Source: Sandaracinus amylolyticus
GTDB taxonomy: Bacteria; Myxococcota_A; Polyangia; Polyangiales; Sandaracinaceae
DNA: 64,000 nucleotides
Direction of reading: 5' to 3'
Assembly (NCBI RefSeq): GCF_021631985.1
Contig: NZ_CP070225.1
Coordinates: forward strand, 6,448,001 to 6,512,000
Shown here: positions 8,212-16,419 of the stretch, piece by piece
Layout: the number at the start of each line of letters is the position of its first letter
Numbering within the stretch: the stretch's first letter is position 1
Notes under the pieces: model-generated
Told to the model about the DNA's origin: nothing
Seen by the model: only the letters and a program-made list of their open reading frames with translations
The model's database searches: none
Position numbers and translations under genes: made by a program

Positions 8212-8414
8212 CACGTCTCCTGTCGCGGCGTGCGCCGCGTCTTGCGGGTCTCGTCGGCCTCGCGCGCGGTGCGTCGCCGCTCGCGCTCCCGACGGGCCGC
8301 GTCGTCCTCGGTCGCCTCCGGCTCGTTCGTGAACGCGCCGTGCGTGCCGTGATCCGCCTGCTCACCGGGCCCACCACGCATCCCGCCGGGACCGCGCTTC
8401 TCACGCTCGGGCAT
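8211..8414 (-). CDS. Small charged hypothetical protein
   Basis: 67 residues, very rich in Arg, Glu, Gly and Thr and with no hydrophobic segment, so it is probably disordered. The ATG at 8414 has GAGGAGG upstream. Its stop overlaps the start of the peptidoglycan-binding gene, so they form a two-gene operon. No family is recognised. Confidence 0.55.
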   Translation of the reverse strand: MPEREKRGPGGMRGGPGEQADHGTHGAFTNEPEATEDDAARRERERRRTAREADETRKTRRTPRQET

Positions 8415-8491
8415 CGCGCCCTCCTCTGGCCTCCGCCTTGCTCAGCGCGCCCGTCGACGTGCCGGACGGAATCGGGTTCAATCGAATCGTG

Positions 8492-9634
8492 GTGAGGAAC
8501 GCAGTGTGTTTCTCCATGATCGCGCTCGGGTTCGCCGCGTGCGCGACGGGCGCCGACGTGACCCCACGCGGCCAGGACGGCGGTCGGCGCGATGCCGCCG
8601 GCCCGACGAGCGATGCCGAGACCGGGGTCTGCGATCCCCCTTGCGGGCCCTCGGAGGCCTGCAGCGCGGGGTCCTGTGTCCCCGCCGCCGCCGACTTCGA
8701 CGACGACGGAATCGAGGCGAGCCTCGACTGCGACGACGACGATCCCGCGATCGCGAGCTCCGCCGAGCGCGACTGCGAGGGCACGTGCGGCCCCGGGCTC
8801 CAGCGATGCGAGGACGGCGCGTGGGGCGCGTGCTCCGCGCCGACCAGCTGCGACTGCGTCCCCGGCTCGGCCCCGCGCACGATCCCGTGCGCGAGGTGCG
8901 GGACGCAGCGCCAGGTCTGCGTCGACGGGTCGTGGACGAACGACGGAGACTGCATGGGCGCCGGTGAGTGTTCACCGGGTGACGTCGACACCGGCGGAGG
9001 GTGCGGCAACTGTGGGACCCAGCGCCGCACGTGCAGCGACGCGTGCACGTGGAGCGCGTTCGCGTGCGAGGGCGAGGGCGTGTGCGCGCCGGGCACGACC
9101 TCGAGCGAGTCGCAGAGCTGCGCGTGTGGATCGCAGACGCGCAGCCGCACCTGCGCGTCGTCGTGCACGTGGGGCGACTACGGCGCGTGGGGCGCGTGCA
9201 CCGGCGGCGAGTGCACGCCCGGCGCGACCGAGATGCAGCAGCAAGCGTGCGGCAACTGCTCGCTGGGCCGTCAGACCCGCACCCGCACCTGCTCGAGCGG
9301 ATGCGCGTGGGGCGCGTGGAGCGCGTGGAGCACGTGCAGCGGCGGTGGTGCCTGCGCGCCGGGCGCGACGCGCGCGTGCGCGGCGCCCGCGGGACATCCC
9401 TCGTACACCGATCCCTGCGGCGAAGAGCGCTGTCGCGCCGACTGCTCGTGGAGCACGTGCCAGCCGCGCGTCGCGACCACCTCGGGCGGGTGCCTCTACG
9501 ACAACCCGTCGAACACGACCTACGCGGGCGGCGACAACTACCGCTCGTGCTCGCTCGGCGGCGGCGGGACGGGCCGCCAATACTGCCTTCCGCCGGTGTA
9601 CGGCTGCGTCTGGAGCGACATGTGCGCGCCCTGA
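8492..9634 (+). CDS. Cys-rich lipoprotein with thrombospondin-type-1-like repeats
   Basis: 380 residues from the GTG at 8492 (an adjacent GTG at 8489 is possible). The signal ends at the lipobox GFAAC. A linker (GGRRDAAG) and an Asp-rich DFDDDGIEASLDCDDDD segment, resembling a calcium-binding loop, follow. The remainder has about five Cys-rich modules of the form C..GxxTRxRTCssgCxWGxWs.W..C, close to thrombospondin-1 repeats, with the pattern GECTPGATE / GVCAPGTT between them. Such proteins are common on myxobacterial outer membranes. The likely location is outer-membrane anchored and disulfide-stabilised. The binding partner is unknown. Confidence 0.72.
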   Translation: MRNAVCFSMIALGFAACATGADVTPRGQDGGRRDAAGPTSDAETGVCDPPCGPSEACSAGSCVPAAADFDDDGIEASLDCDDDDPAIASSAERDCEGTCGPGLQRCEDGAWGACSAPTSCDCVPGSAPRTIPCARCGTQRQVCVDGSWTNDGDCMGAGECSPGDVDTGGGCGNCGTQRRTCSDACTWSAFACEGEGVCAPGTTSSESQSCACGSQTRSRTCASSCTWGDYGAWGACTGGECTPGATEMQQQACGNCSLGRQTRTRTCSSGCAWGAWSAWSTCSGGGACAPGATRACAAPAGHPSYTDPCGEERCRADCSWSTCQPRVATTSGGCLYDNPSNTTYAGGDNYRSCSLGGGGTGRQYCLPPVYGCVWSDMCAP

Positions 9635-9689
9635 TCGCCGCGCCGTGACCGCGTGCTAGCCTCCCGACCCTTTTCGTAACGGAGGCGGT

Positions 9690-11567
9690 GTGGCGCGGTT
9701 CATCGACGAGCTGAAGCGGACTCATTCGTGCGGGGCGCTGCGCGAGGGGAACGTCGGCGACGAGGTCGTGCTCTTCGGGTGGGTGCACTCGCGGCGCGAT
9801 CACGGCGAGCTGATCTTCGTCGATCTCCGCGATCGCGACGGCATCACGCAGGTCGTGTTCGATCCCTCGGTCAGCAAGGACGCGTTCGCGGTCGGTGATC
9901 GCGCGCGCAGCGAGTGGGTCATCGGCGTGCGCGCGAAGGTGCGCTCCCGCGGCGGCAACGTGAACGACAAGATCGCGACCGGCCGCATCGAGGTCCTCGC
10001 GCTCGAGGCGACGGTCTTCAACAAGGCCGAGACCCCCGTCTTCCCGATCGAAGACGACATCGACACGAACGAGGAGAAGCGGCTCGAGCACCGCTATCTC
10101 GACCTCCGCCGCGCGAAGCTGCAGCGCAACATCATGACGCGCTCGCGCATCTACCATCACACGCGCAGCCACTTCCACGAGAGCGGCTTCGTCGAGGTGG
10201 AGACGCCGATCTTCGTGAAGTACACGCCCGGCGGCGCCCGCAATTTCCTGGTGCCGGCGCGCCTCAACCCCGGCCTCTTCTACGCGCTCGCGGAGAGCCC
10301 GCAGCTCTTCAAGCAGCTGCTGATGGTCAGCGGGTTCGATCGCTACATCCAGATCGTGAAGTGCTTCCGCGACGAGGATCTGCGCGGCGATCGCCAGCCC
10401 GAGTTCACGCAGATCGACGTCGAGATGTCGTTCGTCAACCAGGACGACATCTTCGGGATCATCGAGAAGCTCGTGGTGCGGCTCTGGAAGGAGCTGCTCG
10501 GCGTCGATCTCACGCAGCGTTATCCGGGCGGCGTCTTCCCGCGCATGAAGTTCGAGGAGTCGATGCGCCGCTTCGGCAACGACAAGCCGGACATGCGCTT
10601 CGGGCTCGAGCACGTCGAGCTCACCGATCTCGTCATCACGCACGGCGGCGGCGGCGTGCCGCTGCTCGAGCCGATCGCGAAGAAGTTCGCGGACGGGACC
10701 TACCGTCGTGATCTGCCGGACGAGATCGTGAAGGCGATCCGCGTCCCGGCGCAGCACGCGACGGCGATGTCGCGCACCGAGATCGACAAGCTCGAGGCGT
10801 TCGTGAAGCAGATGGGCGCCAAGGGCCTCGCGCGCGCGAAGGTCGGCCCTGCGTCGTCGGGCGGCAGCGGCGAGTGGCAGCAGTCGCCGATGGCGAAGAG
10901 CGCGACGAAGGAGTTCGTCGCGGCGGTGAACGCGGCGTGCGGCGCGGAAGAGGGCGATCTGCTGCTCTTCCAGTTCGGCCCCGAGGCGATGGTGCACACG
11001 GTGATGGCGAACCTCCGCCTCCACCTCGGCAAGAAGCTCGGGATGATCCCGCAGGTCGGCGCGGGCGGAGACTGGAACCTGCTCTGGGTCGTCGAGCCGC
11101 CGCTCTTCGAGCGACACGAGGACGGCAAGACGTGGGTCGCGGCGCACCACCCGTTCACGCGCCCGCACGACGACTCCGTGCCCCTGCTCGATCGCGATCC
11201 CGGCAAGGTGCTCTGCTACCGCTACGACCTCGTGCTCAACGGCGTCGAGCTCGGCGGCGGCTCGATCCGTCTCCACGATCCCGACGTGCAGAAGAAGGTC
11301 TTCGAGGTGCTCGGCATCGGCGAGCAGGAGGCGACCGAGAAGTTCGGCTTCCTCCTCTCCGCGCTGCGCCACGGCGCGCCCCCGCACGGCGGCATCGCGC
11401 TCGGCCTCGATCGCCTCGCGATGCTGCTCACCGAGAGCGAGTCGCTGCGCGACGTGATCGCGTTCCCGAAGACCGGCAAGGGCAGCGATCTGATGACCGG
11501 CGCGCCCGGCCCGGTGATCCCGGAGCAGCTCGCCGAGCTGAAGGTCCGCTCGACCGCGGGCACCTGA
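9690..11567 (+). CDS. aspS: Aspartate-tRNA ligase
   Basis: 625 residues, GTG start with GGAGGCGG upstream. It has an OB-fold anticodon-binding domain (GWVHSRRDHGELIFVDLRDRDG), class II motif 2 (FRDEDLRGDRQPEFTQ), the flipping loop ESPQLFKQLLM, the GAD insertion domain typical of bacterial AspRS, and motif 3 (GGIALGLDRLAML). It charges tRNA with aspartate in the cytoplasm. His in RRDHGEL, where E. coli AspRS has Leu, is the residue linked to non-discriminating enzymes that also make Asp-tRNA(Asn). A TAGCCT hexamer about 25 bases upstream could be the -10 element. It is the clearest core gene in the window. Confidence 0.97.
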   Translation: MARFIDELKRTHSCGALREGNVGDEVVLFGWVHSRRDHGELIFVDLRDRDGITQVVFDPSVSKDAFAVGDRARSEWVIGVRAKVRSRGGNVNDKIATGRIEVLALEATVFNKAETPVFPIEDDIDTNEEKRLEHRYLDLRRAKLQRNIMTRSRIYHHTRSHFHESGFVEVETPIFVKYTPGGARNFLVPARLNPGLFYALAESPQLFKQLLMVSGFDRYIQIVKCFRDEDLRGDRQPEFTQIDVEMSFVNQDDIFGIIEKLVVRLWKELLGVDLTQRYPGGVFPRMKFEESMRRFGNDKPDMRFGLEHVELTDLVITHGGGGVPLLEPIAKKFADGTYRRDLPDEIVKAIRVPAQHATAMSRTEIDKLEAFVKQMGAKGLARAKVGPASSGGSGEWQQSPMAKSATKEFVAAVNAACGAEEGDLLLFQFGPEAMVHTVMANLRLHLGKKLGMIPQVGAGGDWNLLWVVEPPLFERHEDGKTWVAAHHPFTRPHDDSVPLLDRDPGKVLCYRYDLVLNGVELGGGSIRLHDPDVQKKVFEVLGIGEQEATEKFGFLLSALRHGAPPHGGIALGLDRLAMLLTESESLRDVIAFPKTGKGSDLMTGAPGPVIPEQLAELKVRSTAGT

Positions 11568-11714
11568 CGCGCGAGGGCTCGCGCACGTCGCGTCACATCG
11601 ATGCGACGTGCGCGAGGACATACCGAGCACGAGCGCCGATCGCGTCGAGATCGACGTTGACGAGGTGACGTGCTCCCGGGCGAGCATCGCGCTCCGGAGC
11701 GAGGAGGAGCGGGG

Positions 11715-12383
11715 ATGCGCAGGACGATGTCGGCGGTGCTGATCGCCTTCGCGTGCGGATGCGGTGGCGCGACGAGCGCGACGGAAACCACGAGCGCGGC
11801 GCGCGTGGTCGACACCACACCGCACGATCCATGCGACGGCGCGGATCTCTCGCTCGGTGAGGCGGCCGAGCACTGTCGGGTCGCGGGCGACGCGAGCGCG
11901 CCGCCGGCGAGCGACGTGATCGAGGTCGCGATCGCGACGCGCACGCTTCGGAGCGGCGCCGACGGAGTGGTCGACGTCGCGCTGCGCAACCTGAGCGACG
12001 CGCCGGTGGTGCTCGACTTCCCGGGCACGCTGAACTTCGACGCGTCGCTGATGCAGGGCGAGCGTCGCGTCGACGAGCGCTGGGAGATCTCGGGGATCGC
12101 CGGCGGCTCGGTGCAGTGCCGGCCCGGTGCGGACTGTCGCACGGTGCGGGTGCGGCTCGCGCCGGGCGGACGCCTCGTCGCGTCGCTGCCGATGAGCGGG
12201 CGAGTGAGCGTGCTGCGCGACGGACCGCGCGCGGGGACGATCGAGCGCAGCGACGGCGGGCCGATCCCGCCGGGCGTGTACGAAGTGCAGGTCGTCCTGC
12301 CGTGGATGGACGAGGTCGCGGGCTCGACCACCGGCGCACGTCGCGCGCGGGTCGTCCGCGGGGCGATCGACGTCACTCGGTGA
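11715..12383 (+). CDS. Hypothetical lipoprotein
   Basis: 222 residues. The ATG at 11715 has GAGGAGGAGCGGGG upstream. A short signal ends in FACGC (lipobox-like) and is followed by a Thr/Ser/Ala linker. The body has a beta-sandwich look (DVALRNLSDAPVVLDFPGTLNF; VRLAPGGRLVASLPM; PPGVYEVQVVLPW), reminiscent of intermediate-filament-like or Ig-like periplasmic domains, but no named family was recognised. A CRPGADC pair could form a disulfide. It stands alone between aspS and the VOC gene. Confidence 0.68.
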   Translation: MRRTMSAVLIAFACGCGGATSATETTSAARVVDTTPHDPCDGADLSLGEAAEHCRVAGDASAPPASDVIEVAIATRTLRSGADGVVDVALRNLSDAPVVLDFPGTLNFDASLMQGERRVDERWEISGIAGGSVQCRPGADCRTVRVRLAPGGRLVASLPMSGRVSVLRDGPRAGTIERSDGGPIPPGVYEVQVVLPWMDEVAGSTTGARRARVVRGAIDVTR

Positions 12384-12425
12384 TCGGCGGGCGCGCGGGC
12401 TTGATCGATGCTTCGAGCAATTGAA

Positions 12426-12453
12426 TGCTATGAGCATGTATATGCTAGAAGCA
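12426..12453. promoter_or_regulatory. Tandem palindromes, candidate operator
   Basis: Two 11-base palindromes of the form TGCT-N3-AGCA (12426-12436 and 12443-12453) lie 17 bases apart centre to centre in an AT-rich patch that overlaps the possible start codons of the VOC gene. Such spacing suits two dimers of a winged-helix or TetR-like repressor. The MarR gene just downstream is a plausible binder, but this is inference. Confidence 0.4.
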
Positions 12454-12801
12454 TGCGATTGGCGCGTGGATCACGTCGGGCTCACGGTGCGCGATCTCGC
12501 GCGCAGCGTGGCGTTCTATCGAGACGTGATCGGGCTCGAGCTCGGCGTGGCGCCGAAGGGCCCGCCCGGCGCGACGTTGCGCGCGGGCGCGGTCGAGATC
12601 GTGCTCTCGACGTGGAGACCGGGCGAGGCCGAGCCCGGCGTGGTGCCGCGTGGGGATCACCTCGCGCTGCGCACCACGACGTCGCTCGATCCGTTCGTCG
12701 CGCGGCTGCGCGCCGCGGGCACCGAGCACGCGGTGGTCGACGGTCGCGTGTACCTGCGCGATCCCGACGGTCACACCGTCGAGGTGCTCTGCGCCGGCTA
12801 G
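12430..12801 (+). CDS. VOC (glyoxalase/bleomycin-resistance) family protein
   Basis: About 123 residues, one vicinal-oxygen-chelate module: VDHVGLTVRDLARSVAFYRDVIGLEL at the start and VYLRDPDGHTVEVL at the end. His and Glu of these motifs are the usual metal ligands. ATGs at 12430, 12436 and 12442 and a GTG at 12466 are all in frame. The palindromes over the ATGs suggest that a later start, or regulation by steric block, is possible. The family includes glyoxalase I, dioxygenases and antibiotic-sequestering proteins, and the substrate is unknown. The convergent MarR gene ends 12 bases away. Confidence 0.8.
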   Translation: MSMYMLEACDWRVDHVGLTVRDLARSVAFYRDVIGLELGVAPKGPPGATLRAGAVEIVLSTWRPGEAEPGVVPRGDHLALRTTTSLDPFVARLRAAGTEHAVVDGRVYLRDPDGHTVEVLCAG

Positions 12802-12813
12802 CGACGACGTTTG

Positions 12814-13311
12814 CTAGTCCTGCTCGTCGTCGGGACCGAGGAGCGCGTCGAGATCGCCGGTGAAGCGCGTGAGCAGCGCCGCGAAGGTCTCGCGATCACC
12901 ACGCGACCACGACGCGGTCGCGTCGGCGAAGAAGCGACGTCGCGACGTGCGCACCTTCTCGATCAGCGCGCGGCCTCGGGCGCTGAGCTCGAGACAGCTC
13001 CGGCGCCCGTCGTCCTGATCGGCGGAGCGCCGCACCAGCCCGGCCTCGACCGCCTGCGCCACGGCGCGGCTCGCGCGCGACGGATCGCTCTGCATCGCCT
13101 CCGCGACGTCGCCGACGGTCGGCGATCGCACGCCGCGCGACGCGAGCTCGTCGAGCGCGTCGACGACCGCGATCACCGCGGGCTGCACGCCGCGCGGGAG
13201 CTGTCCCGACGCGGCACGACCGAGCCGGCGACGCTGCTGGCTGCGACGGATCGCGACCATCGCGCGCTCGATCGAGGCCACGGCGGGATCGCTCTCGGGC
13301 AGACGGGCCAT
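12814..13311 (-). CDS. MarR family transcriptional regulator
   Basis: 165 residues, ATG at 13311. The winged helix is visible in the middle: TVGDVAEAMQSDPSRASRAVAQAVEAGLVRRSADQDDGRRSCLELSARGRALIE, with the DxR(R)S wing typical of MarR. The flanking helices form the dimer interface. It probably binds a palindrome and releases it with a phenolic or other ligand. It is convergent with the VOC gene. Upstream (13312-13440) no gene or clear operator was seen. Confidence 0.85.
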   Translation of the reverse strand: MARLPESDPAVASIERAMVAIRRSQQRRRLGRAASGQLPRGVQPAVIAVVDALDELASRGVRSPTVGDVAEAMQSDPSRASRAVAQAVEAGLVRRSADQDDGRRSCLELSARGRALIEKVRTSRRRFFADATASWSRGDRETFAALLTRFTGDLDALLGPDDEQD

Positions 13312-13446
13312 AGGTAGCGCGGAGCTACCCCGGCCCGATCGATGGAGCAACCACGCGGTCACGCGATCCCGACGACATCTCGGCCCCGAGCGCCGAACGA
13401 GCGCAAGCGGGGCTGGGGCCCCGCGCGCAGCGTTTGGGGAGGGGGG

Positions 13447-13498
13447 CCCCGATCCGGCTTTGCCGGTCGGGGGGGAGGGGTCTTCCAAGACCCCTCCC
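13447..13498. terminator. Double hairpin terminator
   Basis: A 12-bp perfect stem (GGGAGGGGTCTT with a CC loop, 13473-13498) and an adjoining stem CCCCGATCCGGC/GCCGGTCGGGG (13447-13472) lie just beyond the stop of the minus-strand lipoprotein gene at 13505. There is no U-tract, as is common in this GC range. Confidence 0.6.
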
Positions 13499-13504
13499 GC
13501 CAAC

Positions 13505-14326
13505 TCAGATCAGCTCGCTGAGGCAGCACCCGAGCTGGCAGTAGTAGCCGGGCGCGCACGTGCCGTCGGGGCACGGCACCTGATCACCGTCGCACTGCCA
13601 GATCGGCGGGCCGCCGTCGGGGAAGCAGTCCGCCGGGAGATCCTCGACCGTGCGACCGAGGCAGAGCTCGCAGCGACCGCAGTCGTTCGCGCACTCGGTG
13701 TCGGGGATGCAGCGCGGGCACGCGGTCTCGTCCTCGATGTTCTCGAGCGAGCACGCGCCGCCGAGCAGGATGTTCACCGTCGTGTCCCCGTCGACGTGCA
13801 CCTCGCAGCAGCCGAAGCAGTCGCAGCCGTTCGGCGTCGCGTCGAGACAGCCGCCCTCGAGGCACTGCGTGCTCGCCTCGCACGTCGCGCACGAGCCCGA
13901 GCCGCTGGTCGGCGTGCCGTCGGTCAGACAGGTCGTCGCGTAACGACAGCCGTCGTTGCCGGAGCCCGAGTTGCCGTCGAAGAAGCAGTCCTGACAGTCG
14001 GGGTCGCGGTTGTCGCCGGGGATGCCGGTGCCGAACGTGCCCTCGTCGTTGTCGGTCGGGCCCGTGCACTCGCGATCGAGGCCGTCGATCTCTCCGTCTC
14101 CGTCGTCGTCGACCCCGTTCGTGCACTGGGTGAACGACGTCGAGCCGTCGGGCAGGCGCGCATCGGGGCCCGGCGTGTCACCGCCGTCGCCTGGCGTGGT
14201 CGCGTCCATCCCACCGCCGGGGCCCGCGTCGGAGCCCCCTCCGGGATCACCGCCGTCGTCGTCGCCGCACCCAGGGAGCGCGGCGAGCGCGAAGCACGCC
14301 GCGAGAACGAAGAGGCTACGGGTCAT
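13505..14326 (-). CDS. Cys-rich, Asp-rich lipoprotein
   Basis: 273 residues from the ATG at 14326. The signal ends at the lipobox LPGC and is followed by a long Asp/Gly/Pro linker. Then come CTNGVDDDGDGEIDGLDREC, a calcium-binding-loop-like segment common in myxobacterial surface proteins, and about 24 cysteines in the C-terminal two-thirds (CDCFGCCEVHVDGD, CGRCELCLG, CAPGYYCQLGCC). It is probably anchored in the outer membrane and disulfide-rich. No catalytic motif is seen, and an adhesin or structural role is possible. Confidence 0.7.
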   Translation of the reverse strand: MTRSLFVLAACFALAALPGCGDDDGGDPGGGSDAGPGGGMDATTPGDGGDTPGPDARLPDGSTSFTQCTNGVDDDGDGEIDGLDRECTGPTDNDEGTFGTGIPGDNRDPDCQDCFFDGNSGSGNDGCRYATTCLTDGTPTSGSGSCATCEASTQCLEGGCLDATPNGCDCFGCCEVHVDGDTTVNILLGGACSLENIEDETACPRCIPDTECANDCGRCELCLGRTVEDLPADCFPDGGPPIWQCDGDQVPCPDGTCAPGYYCQLGCCLSELI

Positions 14327-14401
14327 GACGGGTGCATGACCGCACCCGTCGTGGGCCTTCACGAAACGGTGATGCCGCTTTTTTCGCGGCACACGAGATC
14401 G

Positions 14402-14818
14402 TCAGAGCACCTCACCGCGGATCGCGGCGACCATCGGCCAGGTGTCCGCGATCTGTCGGAACCGCACGATGCGCCCGCCGCGCGTCTCGACGACGTGCGC
14501 GAACTGCACGCGCATCGCGAGGCCGGTCTCGGCGCGCGTGCCCGAGTAGGTGCCGAGCGCGACGACGGTGTCGCCGCTCTCGAGGAGCTCCTCGACGTCG
14601 GCGCGGAAGCCGATCCAGCGCCCCGAGTTCCCCGCGAGCACCTTCTCGAACACCTCGTCGACCCCGCGGCGATGGCCGCCTCCGGGGAAGCCCGCGCACT
14701 GGATCCACTCGATCTCGGGATCGAGCAGGGCGCGCAGCCGCGCTTCGTCGCGCGTCGACGTGGCGGCGTAGAGCGCGCGCGCGAGCGCGATCGGTGTCGT
14801 GTCGTCGGGGTCGGTCAT
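14402..14818 (-). CDS. SnoaL-like / NTF2-fold protein
   Basis: 138 residues from the ATG at 14818. The pattern (LARALYAATSTRDEARLRALLDPEIEWIQC, then GVDEVFEKVL, VVALGTYSGTR and a final HVVETRGGRIVRFRQIADTW) is that of the ketosteroid isomerase-like SnoaL superfamily. These proteins form a cone-shaped pocket for small hydrophobic ligands or lack activity. It is a single gene, divergent from the small membrane protein at 14902. Confidence 0.82.
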   Translation of the reverse strand: MTDPDDTTPIALARALYAATSTRDEARLRALLDPEIEWIQCAGFPGGGHRRGVDEVFEKVLAGNSGRWIGFRADVEELLESGDTVVALGTYSGTRAETGLAMRVQFAHVVETRGGRIVRFRQIADTWPMVAAIRGEVL

Positions 14819-14901
14819 GGGTCGCGATGCTCCTCGGTGCAGGGCTCTTGTGGCAGGTGGTCGCGATCGTAAGGGCACGAGCGTTGCGACGCAGGTCGGA
14901 C

Positions 14902-15201
14902 ATGGCCCAGCAGCGAACCATCGATCGTGATCTCGCGCGCTCGGACGGCGAGCTCGTCGCGTCACCGCCCGACGACGGCGGGCACTCGGGCAACTTCACC
15001 GTCGACGCCGACACGATGCAGATCGCGAAGGCCGAGCAGCGCAACTACCTGACGCCCGAGACCAACGTGGATCCGACGCTCACCGGCACGCTCGGCCGCA
15101 TCGAGCCGGAGCAGAGCGTCAACGTGGTGACCGGCACCCTCGCGGTGATCGCGCTCGTCGCGGTCTCGATCGTGATCGTGCTGCTGGTGGCGGGAGGCTG
15201 A
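14902..15201 (+). CDS. Small tail-anchored membrane protein
   Basis: 99 residues. The ATG at 14902 has AGGTCGG upstream. It has a polar N-terminus (MAQQRTIDRDLARSDGEL) and one C-terminal TM helix (LAVIALVAVSIVIVLLVAGG). It precedes the GNAT gene by 2 bases and is probably co-transcribed with it and the two small acidic genes that follow. No family is recognised. Confidence 0.6.
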   Translation: MAQQRTIDRDLARSDGELVASPPDDGGHSGNFTVDADTMQIAKAEQRNYLTPETNVDPTLTGTLGRIEPEQSVNVVTGTLAVIALVAVSIVIVLLVAGG

Positions 15202-15203
15202 GC

Positions 15204-15815
15204 GTGGCGACGCGCATCGATTCCGCACGAGGCAACGGGCCGCACGTCGCCAACGGAGGCGCGGCACGGCGCAGCGATCGCACCGCACCGCTCCCGGCGC
15301 GCGAGCTCGATCGACGTCACGTCGCGCTCTCGCTGGCGATCCGCGAGGCGTCCGCGACCGACCTGCACGCGCTCTCGTGGCTCGGGCTCGCGCAGGAGCA
15401 GGTCGACGTGATCGACGCGACGCTCGAGCGCTGCGCGCGAGGCGAGGAGGTCGTGCTGGTCGCGGCGTCGCGCGGCGCACCGCTCGCGATGATCCGGGCG
15501 CGGGTCGCGCGGCGCAGCGAGCCCGACGTCGCGGTGATCGAGGCGGTGCGTGTGATGCCCGGGCTGCAGGGGCTCGGGATCGCGAGCGCGCTGATCGTCG
15601 CGATCGAGCGTGTGCTGCGCGAGCGCGGGCGCACGATCATCGAGGTCTGCATCGGACGGCACGACGAGCGCGAGCTCGCGCGCTACGCGCGGCTCGGGTA
15701 CGTGCGCACCGGCACTGCGTGGGACGGACGCAGCGTGATGCGGAAGTCGCTCGATCTCCTCGCGGCACGACCGCTGCAGATCCTCGCGTCCGAGGCGCGA
15801 GGGAGGACGCGATGA
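15204..15815 (+). CDS. GNAT family N-acetyltransferase
   Basis: 203 residues. GTG at 15204 with GGGAGG upstream. The acetyl-CoA-binding motif A is VRVMPGLQGLGIASALIVAIE (R/Q-x-x-G-x-G/A), followed by YARLGYVRTGTAW, the usual beta-6/7 region. The N-terminal 40 residues are low complexity. The C-terminus overlaps the next gene (ATGA). The target amine is unknown, and members acetylate proteins, antibiotics or small molecules. Confidence 0.8.
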   Translation: MATRIDSARGNGPHVANGGAARRSDRTAPLPARELDRRHVALSLAIREASATDLHALSWLGLAQEQVDVIDATLERCARGEEVVLVAASRGAPLAMIRARVARRSEPDVAVIEAVRVMPGLQGLGIASALIVAIERVLRERGRTIIEVCIGRHDERELARYARLGYVRTGTAWDGRSVMRKSLDLLAARPLQILASEARGRTR

Positions 15816-15982
15816 CGCAGCCGCAGGAGCAGCAGCGGGAGAAGGAACGGCCGGCGAAGGCCGACGAGCGCAAGCAGCCGGAGCGGCATCCGCACATGCG
15901 CGACGAGCAGGCGCCCGCCACCACGCCGCACCAGGGCGCGCCGCACGACGTGGAGGAGATGAACCCCGACGATTTCGAGTGA
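15812..15982 (+). CDS. Small charged disordered protein (56 aa)
   Basis: ATG at 15812 overlapping the GNAT stop, with GGGAGG upstream. The 56 residues are Gln/Glu/Lys/Pro-rich (QPQEQQREKERPAKADER) and end DVEEMNPDDFE. No hydrophobic segment is present. The overlap and RBS support a real gene. Function unknown. Confidence 0.5.
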   Translation: MTQPQEQQREKERPAKADERKQPERHPHMRDEQAPATTPHQGAPHDVEEMNPDDFE

Positions 15983-16018
15983 CGCGAGCGAGGGCTTCGC
16001 AAGGACGGAGAAGCGGTC

Positions 16019-16372
16019 ATGGGTGAGCGCGATCTTGGACCGAAGGTTTCGGAGATGGCCGACCGCGACGAGCACGCGCCCCGCCGCGCCGCGCCGCTCG
16101 GTGACGCGGGCGACATCGACGGCACGATCGCCGAGGTGCTGCCCGAGGACGCGATCGAGGATCAGGAGGACGAAGCCCTCGCGGAGGCGCTCCGGACCGA
16201 TCGCCACGACGTGCCGGAGGACGACTACGTGCAGGACGACGAGGTCCGCGCGTCGCTCGATCCCGTGGTCGATCCCGAGCCCGAGGTCGCGGCCGAGAAG
16301 ATCGACGCGGACGAGCGGGCGGCCCACCCGCGCCCGAAGATCCGGCGCGCCGAGCCGCCGGGCCCGAGGTGA
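16019..16372 (+). CDS. Acidic hypothetical protein
   Basis: 117 residues. The ATG at 16019 has AAGGACGGAGAA upstream. It is very rich in Asp/Glu (IEDQEDEALAEALRTD; PEDDYVQDDEVRASL; DPEPEVAAEKIDADE) with no hydrophobic stretch. It is probably an intrinsically disordered cytoplasmic protein. It follows the small charged gene at 15812 by 36 bases and may be the last gene of that unit. Confidence 0.55.
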   Translation: MGERDLGPKVSEMADRDEHAPRRAAPLGDAGDIDGTIAEVLPEDAIEDQEDEALAEALRTDRHDVPEDDYVQDDEVRASLDPVVDPEPEVAAEKIDADERAAHPRPKIRRAEPPGPR

Positions 16373-16419
16373 CCCGTTCGCGCTTCTAAGCGCGTCCTTC
16401 CTCGGGTACGCTCCTCGGC

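Noticed and set aside
8478-12437. Minus-strand frame of 1319 codons over aspS
   Set aside because: Antisense to aspS and lipoprotein genes, with repetitive Arg/Ala/Leu/Asp content and no motif.
14330-14401. TGCCGC-TTTTTTC-GCGGCA hairpin
   Set aside because: Six-base stem with the T-run in the loop, between divergent-looking ends; too weak to call a terminator.
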